Shown: positions 1-7,180 of the stretch, one piece after another | Layout of the letters: each line of letters begins with the position of its first letter | Numbering within the stretch: the stretch's first letter is position 1 | Assembly (NCBI GenBank): GCA_041628615.1 | Contig: JBFKOW010000066.1 | Coordinates: forward strand, 1-17,591 | DNA length: 17,591 bases | Source: JAMWZF01 sp041628615 | GTDB taxonomy: Bacteria; Pseudomonadota; Alphaproteobacteria; Rhodobacterales; Rhodobacteraceae | Direction: 5' to 3' | Notes under the pieces: model-generated | The model's database searches: none | Told to the model about the DNA's origin: nothing | The model's input: the letters and a program-made list of their open reading frames with translations, nothing else | Made by a program: the position numbers and the translations under genes

Positions 1-1
1 C

Positions 2-679
2 TGCCTCGTGGACGGCACCGACATCCTGCCGATCGGCACCGCGCAGGACCACAAGCGGGCCTTCGACGGCGATGCCGGGCCCAATACCGGCGGCATGGGC
101 GCCTATTCCCCCGCGCCGATCCTGACCGACGCCGTTGCGGCGCAGGTGATGGACGAGATCGTCCGCCCGACGATGGCCGAGATGGCCCGGCGCGGCACGC
201 CCTATCACGGCGTCCTCTACGCCGGGCTGATGATCGACGGCGGCCGGGCGCGGCTGGTCGAATACAACTGCCGCTTCGGCGACCCGGAATGCCAGGTCCT
301 GATGATGCGGCTCGGGGCGCAGGCGCTCGACCTGATGCTGGCCTGCGCCGAGGGGCGGCTGGCCGAAGCGCAGGTGAACTGGGCCGAGGACCATGCGCTC
401 ACCGTCGTCATGGCGGCGCAGGGCTACCCGGGCAGCTACGAAAAGGGCAGCGCGATCAGGGGTCTGGACGATTTGCCCGAGACCAGCACGGCGATGATGT
501 TCCACGCCGGCACCGCCGAATCCGCGGGCGGCACGGTGGCCGCCGGGGGGCGGGTGCTTTGCGCCACCGGCCGCGGCGCGTCACTGCGGGACGCGCGCGA
601 TACCGCCTATGCCCTCGTCGACGCTGTGGACTGGCCGGAGGGGTTCTGCCGGCGCGACATCGGCTGGCGGGCGCTGTGA
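2..679 (+). CDS. purD: Phosphoribosylamine-glycine ligase (GARS), C-terminal part; 5' end outside window
   Basis: PurD joins glycine to 5-phosphoribosylamine with ATP, the second step of de novo purine synthesis in the cytoplasm. The reading frame is open from the left edge (codons tgc-ctc-gtg), so the gene begins upstream and only about 225 C-terminal residues are present, roughly half of the usual 420-430. The visible part starts in the ATP-grasp domain. It contains GPNTGGMGAYSP near its start and YNCRFGDPECQ about 85 residues in, which is the family's E/Y-N-x-R-F-G-D-P-E metal/ATP-binding motif. The C-terminal PurD domain follows. It ends with TGA just before a strong terminator facing carD. 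Identification is firm; nothing looks broken in the part visible. Confidence 0.96.
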   Translation, partial: CLVDGTDILPIGTAQDHKRAFDGDAGPNTGGMGAYSPAPILTDAVAAQVMDEIVRPTMAEMARRGTPYHGVLYAGLMIDGGRARLVEYNCRFGDPECQVLMMRLGAQALDLMLACAEGRLAEAQVNWAEDHALTVVMAAQGYPGSYEKGSAIRGLDDLPETSTAMMFHAGTAESAGGTVAAGGRVLCATGRGASLRDARDTAYALVDAVDWPEGFCRRDIGWRAL

Positions 680-716
680 TCCCGCGCCACCGGAACGGCG
701 CGCCGCCCGGAAGCGA

Positions 717-743
717 AAAAGCCGCGCGAAACGCGCGGCTTTT
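717..743. terminator. Bidirectional intrinsic terminator between purD and carD
   Basis: An AAAA run, an 8-bp perfect GC stem (721-728 with 732-739) around an AAA loop, then TTTT. Because the stem is flanked by A's on one side and T's on the other, it has the form of an intrinsic terminator on both strands. It lies between two convergent genes, 37 bases after purD and 26 bases after carD. Confidence 0.85.
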
Positions 744-769
744 CACTGTTTTCCGACCGCAGACGCGGG

Positions 770-1279
770 TCAGGCGGCGCGGCTGACCAGAACGTCGTCG
801 ATCTCCTTCGCGGCGGCGACCTCGTCGTTGCCGGCCACGGCGGCGATCTCGCGGGTCAGGCGCTCGAGCGCGGCCTCGTAGAGCTGGCGCTCGGAATAGG
901 ACTGCTCGCGCTGGTCGTCGGCGCGGTGCAGGTCGCGCACCACCTCGGCGATGGCGATCAGGTCGCCGGAATTGATCTTCTGCTCGTATTCCTGCGCCCG
1001 GCGCGACCACATCGCCTTCTTGACCCGGGCCTTGCCCTTGAGGGTCTTCATCGCGTGGGCCACCACGTCCGGCGAGGACAGGCTGCGCATCCCGACTTCC
1101 TGGGCCTTGTTGGTCGGCACCCGGAGGGTCATCTTATCCTTCTCGAAGGAGATGACGAACAGCTCGAGCTCGAAGCCGGCCACTTCCTGCTTTTCGATCG
1201 ACACGATCTGACCCACGCCGTGGGCGGGGTAGACCACGAAGTCGTTGGGGCGGAATTCGTTCTTCTTGGTTGTGCTCAT
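770..1279 (-). CDS. carD: CarD/CdnL family RNA polymerase-binding regulator
   Basis: A 169-residue protein of the CarD/CdnL family. Members bind the RNA polymerase beta subunit and stabilise open promoter complexes, notably at rRNA and housekeeping promoters. The N-terminal RNAP-interacting (Tudor-like) domain is seen at residues ~8-65 (FVVYPAHGVGQIVSIE and FVISFEKDKMTLRVP). The C-terminal helical DNA-binding domain follows, with SRRAQEYEQKINSGDL and an acidic/basic helical end. Length fits the family. ATG is preceded by AAAGGA at a good distance. The gene lies downstream of fdxA, separated by an intrinsic terminator, so it probably has its own promoter in 1280-1413. I could not identify that promoter convincingly. 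In Caulobacter the homologue is CdnL. Confidence 0.95.
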   Translation of the reverse strand: MSTTKKNEFRPNDFVVYPAHGVGQIVSIEKQEVAGFELELFVISFEKDKMTLRVPTNKAQEVGMRSLSSPDVVAHAMKTLKGKARVKKAMWSRRAQEYEQKINSGDLIAIAEVVRDLHRADDQREQSYSERQLYEAALERLTREIAAVAGNDEVAAAKEIDDVLVSRAA

Positions 1280-1413
1280 TCAGAGGTCCTTTCGAGGGCC
1301 GTCGCCGGGCCTGACGAGACGACAAAAAGACCGGCGGGGACAACCGTCTCCGTCAGTCTACCGTTCCATTGTCAGGTTCACGAATCCAGCGACATTGACC
1401 GACATCATAGCAC

Positions 1414-1441
1414 AAAAAAGGGCCTCATGGAAGCGCGGCCC
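1414..1441 (-). terminator. Intrinsic terminator after fdxA
   Basis: On the minus strand a GGGCC/GGCCC stem (1437-1441 with 1420-1424, 12-base loop that may fold further) is followed directly by six T's (1419-1414). It lies 46 bases downstream of the fdxA stop and separates fdxA from carD. Confidence 0.6.
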
Positions 1442-1487
1442 CGTTCGTCCGCACGCCGTTGCCGACCTCGCGCCCGCCGGCCCCCGG

Positions 1488-1823
1488 TCAGCCGCCCTCG
1501 CCCGGTTCCGGCGAGAACAGGTCCATCTTGCCGTCCTTGCCGTCCATCTCCTCGGCCTCGGGCAACGGGTCCTTCTTGGTCACGATCACCGGCCACTGCT
1601 CGGAGTACTTGCGGTTGAACTCCACCCACTTCTCCATGTCCGGCTCGGTGTCCGGCCGGATCGCGTCGGCGGGGCATTCCGGCTCGCAGACGCCGCAATC
1701 GATGCACTCGTCGGGGTGGATGACGAGCATGTTCTCGCCCTCGTAGAAGCAGTCCACCGGGCAGACTTCGACGCAATCGGTGTATTTGCAGGCGATGCAG
1801 TTCTCGGTGACGATGTAGGTCAT
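1488..1823 (-). CDS. fdxA: Seven-iron ferredoxin FdxA ([3Fe-4S][4Fe-4S])
   Basis: A 111-residue cytoplasmic electron carrier. Cysteine spacing matches Azotobacter-type ferredoxin I. C9, C17 and C50 are expected to hold the [3Fe-4S] cluster. C21, C40, C43 and C46 hold the [4Fe-4S] cluster, in CVEVCP and CIDCGVCEPECP. C12 and C25 are extra. The C-terminal half (NRKYSEQWPVIVTKK and an acidic tail) is the long extension typical of proteobacterial FdxA. The start ATG follows GGGAAA. It lies 57 bases after the S4-protein gene on the same strand, so it may be co-transcribed or use the candidate promoter in the gap. The redox partner cannot be told from context. Confidence 0.95.
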   Translation of the reverse strand: MTYIVTENCIACKYTDCVEVCPVDCFYEGENMLVIHPDECIDCGVCEPECPADAIRPDTEPDMEKWVEFNRKYSEQWPVIVTKKDPLPEAEEMDGKDGKMDLFSPEPGEGG

Positions 1824-1847
1824 GGGATTTCCCGCTCGTTCGCGCCC

Positions 1848-1876
1848 TAGCTAGTGCAGCACCGGCGGGGCTGCAA
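1848..1876 (-). promoter_or_regulatory. Candidate fdxA promoter with overlapping palindromes
   Basis: Minus-strand TTGCAG (1876-1871), a 17-base spacer and TAGCTA (1853-1848) give a weak -35/-10 pair 25 bases before fdxA. The -10 sits in the palindrome CTAGCTAG (1847-1854). A TGCAGC-N9-GCTGCA inverted repeat (1855-1875) overlaps the -35. It could be an operator, a hairpin ending the S4 transcript, or chance. The -10 matches consensus poorly. Confidence 0.3.
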
Positions 1877-1880
1877 GCGG

Positions 1881-2204
1881 TCAGGACATCGCATCCGGCG
1901 CGCCGCCGCCCGCGTCGTCAGACAGGTCCTCGTAAAGCCCCTGCGCCTCGGGCGCCGGACCGCGCCGGAGGCCGACGGAGAGGATCCGCACCACCCGCAC
2001 CCGCGTGCCCTGCGGAAAGGTCAGGACGTTGCCGGGGCCGACCGCCCGCCCCGGCTTGGTCACCCGCTGCGAATCGACCCGCAGCCGGCCCTTCTGCACC
2101 AGCGCCGCGGCGAGGCTGCGGGTCTTGAAGAACCGCGCATGCCAGAGCCACCGGTCGATCCGGATCCGCTCCGGCGCGGCGGGCCGATCGTTCGGCGCGG
2201 TCAC
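1881..2204 (-). CDS. S4-domain RNA-binding protein (Hsp15/HslR-like)
   Basis: A 107-residue protein with an S4 RNA-binding fold at residues ~14-60 (IRIDRWLWHARFFKTRSLA, then GRLRVDSQRVTKPGRAVGPG). It is close in form to Hsp15/HslR, which binds stalled 50S subunits carrying nascent chain-tRNA. The start is GTG at 2204, which overlaps the TGA of the helicase gene by 4 bases (GTGA), so the two are almost certainly translationally coupled. The same frame stays open far upstream inside the helicase gene, but that part is antisense-quality sequence with no homology signal, so the overlapping GTG is preferred. The C-terminus is short and acidic. Pairing with a SUV3-like helicase suggests a role in RNA or ribosome handling; the exact target is unknown. 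Confidence 0.88.
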   Translation of the reverse strand: MTAPNDRPAAPERIRIDRWLWHARFFKTRSLAAALVQKGRLRVDSQRVTKPGRAVGPGNVLTFPQGTRVRVVRILSVGLRRGPAPEAQGLYEDLSDDAGGGAPDAMS

Positions 2205-5173
2205 TCGGTCTTGAAACCGGCGAGCGCCGCCGCGAAGGGGTTGTCGGGATCGATCTTGCGGCCCTTGCCGGGCGGGCGGGCCTCGAAGGCGCGCGGACCG
2301 CCGCCCTTGCCGGGGCCGCCCTTGCCGTCCCGGTCCTTGCCGCCCGGCTTGCCGCCGCGCTTGCCCTTCGGCGGACCGGCGCGGCCCTCTTGGCCCTCGC
2401 GGCCCGGGCCGCGCTTGCCCTGCCGGGGTGTACGGCCGTCCCGGCGCTGGCCGCCCCAGGTGAAGGTGTAGAACACTTCGATCTCTTCGGCGGGCGCATC
2501 GGCGGGCGCATCGGCCCCGCCCGCCATCATCGGGGTTTCCGGCGGCAGGTCGGGCATGTCGGGCATCGGCGACGGCGGCACCTCGGTCGGGAACGGGGCC
2601 GGGGTCTCGTCGGGCGTGCGGTCGGGGGTCTCCTGCGGCGCCGGATCCGGGGTTTCCTCGGGCCGGTCCGGGGTCTCGTCGGGCGCGTCGGGGGTCTCTT
2701 CGGGCGCGTCCGGGGTCTCTTCGGGCTCGCCTGCCCCGGCCGCCGCTGCCGCTTCCCCGGCGGTCTCGGCCCCGGCGGTCTCGGCCGGCGCCGGCTTCTG
2801 CTTCGGCCGCTCGCCCCGCTCGGCGCGGTAGCCCAGTCCCTGCATCAGCCCGGCGAACTGTTCCAGAGTCAGCCCGGTGATCGACAGCATGTCGGGATTG
2901 GCCTCGAAGCCGCCCCGGCTGTCGCGGTCGCGCAGCATGTCCGCTAGGCGTTCCAGCATGTCGATGCGGATCGCCCGGTCGCCGGCGCGGCGATAGCCGG
3001 CCATCGCGAAGGCGCCCTCGGGCAGCCCGTCCACGGCGGGCACGGTGACCAGGCCCGGCGGCGGCGCCTCCGGGAACTCGTCGAGCCCCCGCGCGAGGCT
3101 CCACAGCACGAGCCGCAACCGCGTCGGCGCGGGTTTCAGCAGCAGCGGCAGGAACACGGTGAACTGGCCGAAGCGGACGCCATGCTTGCGCAGCGCGCCG
3201 CGGGCCTCCTGGTCCAAGGCCTTCACCTCGGCCGCGACCTCCGAGCGGGGCAGGATGCCGAACCCCTCGACCAGCCGGTAGGCGAAGCCCTTGGCCGCGC
3301 CGGACAACTCGGAATCGTCGCGCAGCTTGAGGAGCGGCTCGAACACCGCCGCGATCTTGCGGTCGATGAAGTGCTGCAGCCGGCGGCGGACCTTCTCGGC
3401 CACCTCCGGGCCGGCTTCCTCGTCGACGAAGGCGCGGACCTCGGGGCGCAGCGGATCGGCCCCGGCCACAAGCTTGCCCACCGCGTCCGAGCCCCACATC
3501 AGGCCGCCCTGCTCGGTGAAGTCGATCTCGGGATCGGGGGCGTTGTAGAACCGGTCGGCCCGCAGGCTGAACTGCGGCGCCAGCGCCTGCAGCGAGGCGG
3601 TGCGCAGGGTCCGCGCCTCGTCCGGGGTGGCGGCATCGTCCTGGCGGAACCGGAACCCTTCGAGGCGGCCGACGAACTGGCCCTCGACGGTGACTTCGCC
3701 CTTGTCGTTCACTTCGGCCACCATGGCCTCCTTCTGCTTGAGCCGGCGAAGCAGCACGCTGGTCCGCCGGTCCACAAATCTCTGGGTCAGCGCGGCATGA
3801 AGCGCGTCCGACAGGCGGTCTTCTACCGCGCGGGTCTCGTCGCGCCAATGGCTTTCGTCCGCGACCCAGCCCTTGCGCTGGGCGACGTAGGTCCATGTGC
3901 GGATATACGCCAGCCGCTTGGACAGCGTGTCGATGTCGCCCTCGACCCGGTCGATGCGGGCCACCTGCGCCGCCATCCAGTCGGCCGGGACCCGCCCGGC
4001 CTCGTGCAGGAAGCCGTAGATCCGGGCCAGCAGGTGGGCATGTTCGGCATGGCTGATGCCGCGGAAATCGGGCACCCGGCACACGTCCCAGAGCAGCCGC
4101 ACCGAGGGGCCGTCGCTGGCCCGGGCGCGGGTCTCGGCATCCTCGGCCAGCGCCTTGAGCGCGATCAGGTCGTCGCTGTCGCGGACCCGGGTCAGCCAGT
4201 CGTCGTCGGTCTTGCGCTCCAGCGACCCGATCAGCGCGTCGACCGAGCCGAAGCGCAGGTCGGCATTGCGCCACTGCAGCTTGCGGATCGGGCGGAACCG
4301 GTGCGTGGTGATCGCCTCGGCCACCTCGTCGGGCAGCGGCCCGGCCTCGCCGGTGACGCCGAAGCTGCCGGAATTCAGGTGCCGCCCGGCCCGCCCGGCG
4401 ATCTGGGCCAGCTCGTCCGGGGTGAGATGGCGCATCCGCCGACCGTCGAACTTGCGGGTGGCGGAAAACGCGACGTGGTCGATGTCGAGGTTGAGCCCCA
4501 TGCCGATCGCATCGGTGGCGACGAGGTAGTCGACCTCGCCCGCCTGGTACATCTCGACCTGGGCGTTTCGGGTGCGCGGGCTCAGCGCCCCCATCACCAC
4601 CGCCGCACCGCCCTTCTGACGGCGCAGAAGCTCGGCGGTGGCATAGACGCTGTCGACCGAAAAGCCGACGATGGCGCTGCGCGGCGGCAGCCGGCTGATC
4701 TTCTTCGACCCGGTGTAGCTGAGGTCCGAGAACCGCTCGCGCCGCTCGAACTGCACCCCGGGGACCAGCGCCGCGATGGCGCCGCGCATCGTCTCGGAGC
4801 CCATGAACAGGGTCTCGTGCCGGCCCCGCGCCCGCAACAGCCGGTCGGTGAAGACGTGGCCCCGCTCGGGATCGGCGCAGAGCTGGATCTCGTCGACCGC
4901 GAGAAACGCGCAGCCCAGCCCCTCGGGCATCGCCTCGACGGTGCAGACCCAGTACTGCACCCTGTCCGGCACGATCCGCTCCTCGCCGGTGACCAGCGCC
5001 ACCACCGAAGGCCCCCGCAGCCGGACGATCCGGTCATAGACCTCGCGCGCCAGAAGCCGCAGCGGCAGGCCGATGATGCCGGTCGGATAGGCCAGCATCC
5101 GCTCGATCGCGTGATGGGTCTTGCCGGTATTCGTGGGGCCGAGGATGGCGGTGATGCGGGACCGGTCGGACAT
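2201..5173 (-). CDS. SUV3-like DExH-box RNA helicase with long repetitive and basic C-terminal tail
   Basis: A 990-residue superfamily 2 helicase of the SUV3 (SUPV3L1) type. The mitochondrial relatives unwind RNA for degradation. Walker A is GPTNTGKT (12-19). The DExH/D-equivalent box is DEIQ (94-97), as in SUV3. Motif V is ATDAIGMGLNLD (219-230) and motif VI is QIAGRAGR (257-264). The SUV3-type C-terminal helical region continues to about residue 785. Then comes a low-complexity Ala/Pro/Glu linker with six tandem EETPDAP-like units (~812-862), a conserved-looking IEVFYTFTWGG, a Gly/Lys/Arg-rich basic tail, and a terminal DPDNPFAAALAGF. ATG is preceded by GGGAGG at short spacing. It lies 45 bases after the TPR gene and overlaps the S4 gene downstream. 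A bacterial RNA-decay or ribosome-biogenesis role is inferred, not shown. Confidence 0.93.
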   Translation of the reverse strand: MSDRSRITAILGPTNTGKTHHAIERMLAYPTGIIGLPLRLLAREVYDRIVRLRGPSVVALVTGEERIVPDRVQYWVCTVEAMPEGLGCAFLAVDEIQLCADPERGHVFTDRLLRARGRHETLFMGSETMRGAIAALVPGVQFERRERFSDLSYTGSKKISRLPPRSAIVGFSVDSVYATAELLRRQKGGAAVVMGALSPRTRNAQVEMYQAGEVDYLVATDAIGMGLNLDIDHVAFSATRKFDGRRMRHLTPDELAQIAGRAGRHLNSGSFGVTGEAGPLPDEVAEAITTHRFRPIRKLQWRNADLRFGSVDALIGSLERKTDDDWLTRVRDSDDLIALKALAEDAETRARASDGPSVRLLWDVCRVPDFRGISHAEHAHLLARIYGFLHEAGRVPADWMAAQVARIDRVEGDIDTLSKRLAYIRTWTYVAQRKGWVADESHWRDETRAVEDRLSDALHAALTQRFVDRRTSVLLRRLKQKEAMVAEVNDKGEVTVEGQFVGRLEGFRFRQDDAATPDEARTLRTASLQALAPQFSLRADRFYNAPDPEIDFTEQGGLMWGSDAVGKLVAGADPLRPEVRAFVDEEAGPEVAEKVRRRLQHFIDRKIAAVFEPLLKLRDDSELSGAAKGFAYRLVEGFGILPRSEVAAEVKALDQEARGALRKHGVRFGQFTVFLPLLLKPAPTRLRLVLWSLARGLDEFPEAPPPGLVTVPAVDGLPEGAFAMAGYRRAGDRAIRIDMLERLADMLRDRDSRGGFEANPDMLSITGLTLEQFAGLMQGLGYRAERGERPKQKPAPAETAGAETAGEAAAAAGAGEPEETPDAPEETPDAPDETPDRPEETPDPAPQETPDRTPDETPAPFPTEVPPSPMPDMPDLPPETPMMAGGADAPADAPAEEIEVFYTFTWGGQRRDGRTPRQGKRGPGREGQEGRAGPPKGKRGGKPGGKDRDGKGGPGKGGGPRAFEARPPGKGRKIDPDNPFAAALAGFKTE
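2601..2732 (-). repeat. Six tandem 21-24 bp units inside the helicase gene
   Basis: On the plus strand the core ggggtctc (one copy ggggtttc) starts at 2601, 2625, 2649, 2670, 2691 and 2712, giving spacings of 24, 24, 21, 21 and 21. All spacings are multiples of three, so the frame is kept. The units encode EETPDAP-like heptads and octads in the linker before the basic tail. Units of this kind can expand and contract by slippage or recombination, so copy number may vary between strains. Confidence 0.85.
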
Positions 5174-5218
5174 GGGCCTCCCGTGGCCTTCCGTTTCTTG
5201 CGGCGGGGCGGGCCGGGT

Positions 5219-5785
5219 TCAGAGCGTACGGCCGCGCAGCTTCTCTTCCAGCCGCTCCAGTGCCGGGCGGGCGTCTTCCAGGTGGGGGTGGATATCCATG
5301 ATCCGGCGATAGACCTCAAGGGCCTCCTCGTCCTGCCCGATCGTCTCGAGGATCACCGCGAACCCGCGCAGGGCGCCGAAGTGGCGCGGTTCCAGCACCA
5401 GCGCCTGCCGCAGGTCGTCGAGCGCGGGACCGTAGTGGTCGAGCAGGAAATAGGCCGTCGCCCGGCCGTGATAGGCCTCGGCGAAATCCGGCGCATGGTC
5501 GATCGCGGCGGTGAAGTGCTCGACCGCGGCCTGCGCGTCCCCGGCCTCGAGCGCGTCCGACCCGCGCTGCAGCAGCAGGTCCATCGCCGCCGAGCCGCTG
5601 CGGGCCCATTGCGCGACGATCCGCTCCTCGATCCGCAGCGCCTCGGACTCCTCGGCAACCGCGAGGCGGGCGAACAGGTCGTCCAGCGACTCGACCTGCG
5701 CGGAGACCGACGCGGGTAAGGAAAACCCGACTGCCAGCACCAGTGCCGCAACGATACATTTGAAGGGATGCGCATCGACCGCCAT
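5219..5785 (-). CDS. Exported tetratricopeptide-repeat protein
   Basis: 188 residues with a signal peptide (hydrophobic core CIVAALVLAVGF, likely cleavage after PASVSA near residue 29). About three TPR units follow at residues ~66-170, for example GSDALEAGDAQAAVEHFTAA and GRATAYFLLDHYGPALDDL. TPR modules mediate protein-protein contact; no catalytic motif is visible. The predicted location is the periplasm. The first ATG at 5785 gives a good signal peptide and is chosen. The gene is first in the leftward block, 45 bases before the helicase and divergent from the SCP2 gene. A direct functional link to the cytoplasmic helicase is doubtful because the compartments differ. Confidence 0.85.
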   Translation of the reverse strand: MAVDAHPFKCIVAALVLAVGFSLPASVSAQVESLDDLFARLAVAEESEALRIEERIVAQWARSGSAAMDLLLQRGSDALEAGDAQAAVEHFTAAIDHAPDFAEAYHGRATAYFLLDHYGPALDDLRQALVLEPRHFGALRGFAVILETIGQDEEALEVYRRIMDIHPHLEDARPALERLEEKLRGRTL

Positions 5786-5802
5786 ACATCCAATGGTAGC
5801 GA

Positions 5803-5846
5803 TTGACGCGGACCTTTCCAGAGGGTCTGCGTCAAGACTCCGTCAA
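5803..5846. promoter_or_regulatory. Inverted repeat in the divergent TPR/SCP2 promoter region
   Basis: TTGACGCGGAC (5803-5813) and GTCTGCGTCAA (5825-5835) form an 11-bp inverted repeat with one mismatch and an 11-base spacer. A further CGTCAA (5841-5846) repeats the right arm's end 11 bases on, about one helical turn. It sits in the 98-base gap between divergent starts. The TTGACG ends resemble -35 boxes on both strands, but no matching -10 is evident. An operator is plausible. Confidence 0.45.
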
Positions 5847-5883
5847 CCAGGATGCGGCTAGATGCTCCGCAGGAAGGACTGAA

Positions 5884-6168
5884 ATGAGCGACGTTGTGAC
5901 CGAGGCCGTGAAGGCCCTGAACGAGAAGATGGGCGGCGGCTTCGATGGCGTGGCCAAGTTCGTGATCGTCGACGAGGGCGCGATCATGATCGACGGCGAC
6001 GGCGCCCGCGCCGGGGACGAGGATGCCGACGTGACGCTCACCGCGAGCGCCGAGACCTTCAAGGCGATTCTCGACGGCGATCAGAACCCCACCGCCGCGT
6101 TCATGACCGGAAAGCTGAAGGTCGATGGCGACATGGGCGCCGCGATGCGGTTGTCCGGTGTCCTTTGA
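5884..6168 (+). CDS. Small SCP2 sterol-binding domain protein
   Basis: A 94-residue protein consisting of a single SCP2 (sterol carrier protein 2) domain. It shows a helical N-terminus (VTEAVKALNEKMGG), central beta strands (VAKFVIVDEGAIMIDGDG), and the usual ending TFKAILDGDQNPTAAFMTGKLKVDGDMGAAM. SCP2 domains hold lipid or acyl chains in a hydrophobic cavity; a physiological ligand in bacteria is not known. The start ATG at 5884 follows AGGAAGG by six bases and matches the family N-terminus; the in-frame upstream extension is rejected. It lies 10 bases before a lysophospholipase-like gene on the same strand, which suggests shared transcription and a lipid-related job. Confidence 0.92.
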   Translation: MSDVVTEAVKALNEKMGGGFDGVAKFVIVDEGAIMIDGDGARAGDEDADVTLTASAETFKAILDGDQNPTAAFMTGKLKVDGDMGAAMRLSGVL

Positions 6169-6178
6169 CGGCGGAAAA

Positions 6179-7114
6179 ATGCTGGCCGCGCCCTTCTTCG
6201 AGGATGTGGCCGACGGGCCGGCGGGCGGATGCGCCCACTGGCTGACCACCGACGACGGATTGCAGATCCGCGTCGGGCACTGGCCCTGCGCCGGGGCGCG
6301 GGGCACCGTGCTGATCTTCCCCGGACGCACCGAGTACATCGAGAAATACGGCCGCGACGCACGGGACCTCGTGGCGGCGGGCTATGCCGTGGTCGCGCTC
6401 GACTGGCGTGGCCAGGGTATCGCCGCCCGGATGCAGCCCGACCGGGCGCTGGGCCATGTCGACCATTTCCCGGACTACCAGCGTGACGTCCGGGCGACCC
6501 TCGCCCATGTCGAGGCGCTGGGCCTGCCCCGGCCGTGGTTCCTGCTGGCCCATTCGATGGGCGGCTGCATCGGGCTGCGGGCGGTTCTCGACGGGCTGCC
6601 GGTGGCCGCCGTCGCCTTCTCGGCGCCGATGTGGGGGATCCAGATGTCCGCGGCGCTCCGCCCCAACGCCTGGGGCCTGTCGAGCATCGCCCGGCCGCTG
6701 CGCTTCTCGCACATCTTCGCGCCGGGCCAGCAGGCCGAGCCCTACGTCATGCGTGCCGGTTTCGAGGAAAACAAGCTCACCGCCGACCGGGACATGTACG
6801 ACTACATGCGCGCGCAGTTGCAGGCCCATCCCGACCTCGCGCTCGGCGGGCCCTCGCTGCACTGGCTGAACGAGGCGCTGATCGAGATGCGCGACCTCGC
6901 GACCCGGCCCTCGCCCGACCTGCCGGTGCGCTGCTACCTCGGCAGCGAGGAGGCGATCGTCGACCCCGACCCGGTGCTGGCCCGGATGGCCCGCTGGCGG
7001 ACCGGCAGGCTGATGATGATCGAGGGCGGTCGGCACGAGGTGCTGATGGAGACCCCGGACCGGCGCGGCCGGATCTTCGCAGACATGCTGGCGCATTTCG
7101 ACGCCGCCGCCTGA
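6179..7114 (+). CDS. Alpha/beta hydrolase, lysophospholipase / monoacylglycerol lipase-like
   Basis: A 311-residue cytoplasmic alpha/beta hydrolase of the Hydrolase_4 (lysophospholipase PldB / monoglyceride lipase) group. FPGRTEYIEKYG (48-58) and ALDWRGQG (73-80) are family marks. The nucleophile elbow is AHSMGG with Ser126, so Ala replaces the first Gly of GxSxG. Asp262 (IVDPDP) and His286 (GGRHEVL) complete a credible triad. ATG 6179 with GGCGGAA just upstream is chosen. An in-frame GTG at 6158, overlapping the SCP2 stop, is an alternative. It lies immediately downstream of the SCP2 gene, so release of fatty acid from a lysolipid or monoglyceride is a reasonable guess; the substrate is not determinable. 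Confidence 0.88.
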   Translation: MLAAPFFEDVADGPAGGCAHWLTTDDGLQIRVGHWPCAGARGTVLIFPGRTEYIEKYGRDARDLVAAGYAVVALDWRGQGIAARMQPDRALGHVDHFPDYQRDVRATLAHVEALGLPRPWFLLAHSMGGCIGLRAVLDGLPVAAVAFSAPMWGIQMSAALRPNAWGLSSIARPLRFSHIFAPGQQAEPYVMRAGFEENKLTADRDMYDYMRAQLQAHPDLALGGPSLHWLNEALIEMRDLATRPSPDLPVRCYLGSEEAIVDPDPVLARMARWRTGRLMMIEGGRHEVLMETPDRRGRIFADMLAHFDAAA

Positions 7115-7180
7115 CCCGCGGCCCTGCGGCGCGACCGGTGGCTTTGCCTTCGGCGGGCCGCCGCCCTACCCTGACCGGGC

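Noticed and set aside
2601..2732. Possible CRISPR-like array
   Set aside because: The regular spacing is in multiples of three inside a coding frame, the units are only 21-24 bp with no distinct spacers, and they encode a repetitive linker.
2205..4274. Long upstream extension of the S4-protein frame
   Set aside because: It lies within the helicase gene in another frame and is Arg/Pro/Gly-rich without domain signal. The GTG overlapping the helicase stop gives a normal-length S4 protein.
3182..5719. 845-codon open frame on the plus strand opposite the helicase
   Set aside because: It is the antisense of a gene with clear helicase motifs. It has low-complexity composition rich in Arg, Gly, Pro and His, no family motifs and no ribosome site. 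Long antisense frames are expected at this GC content.
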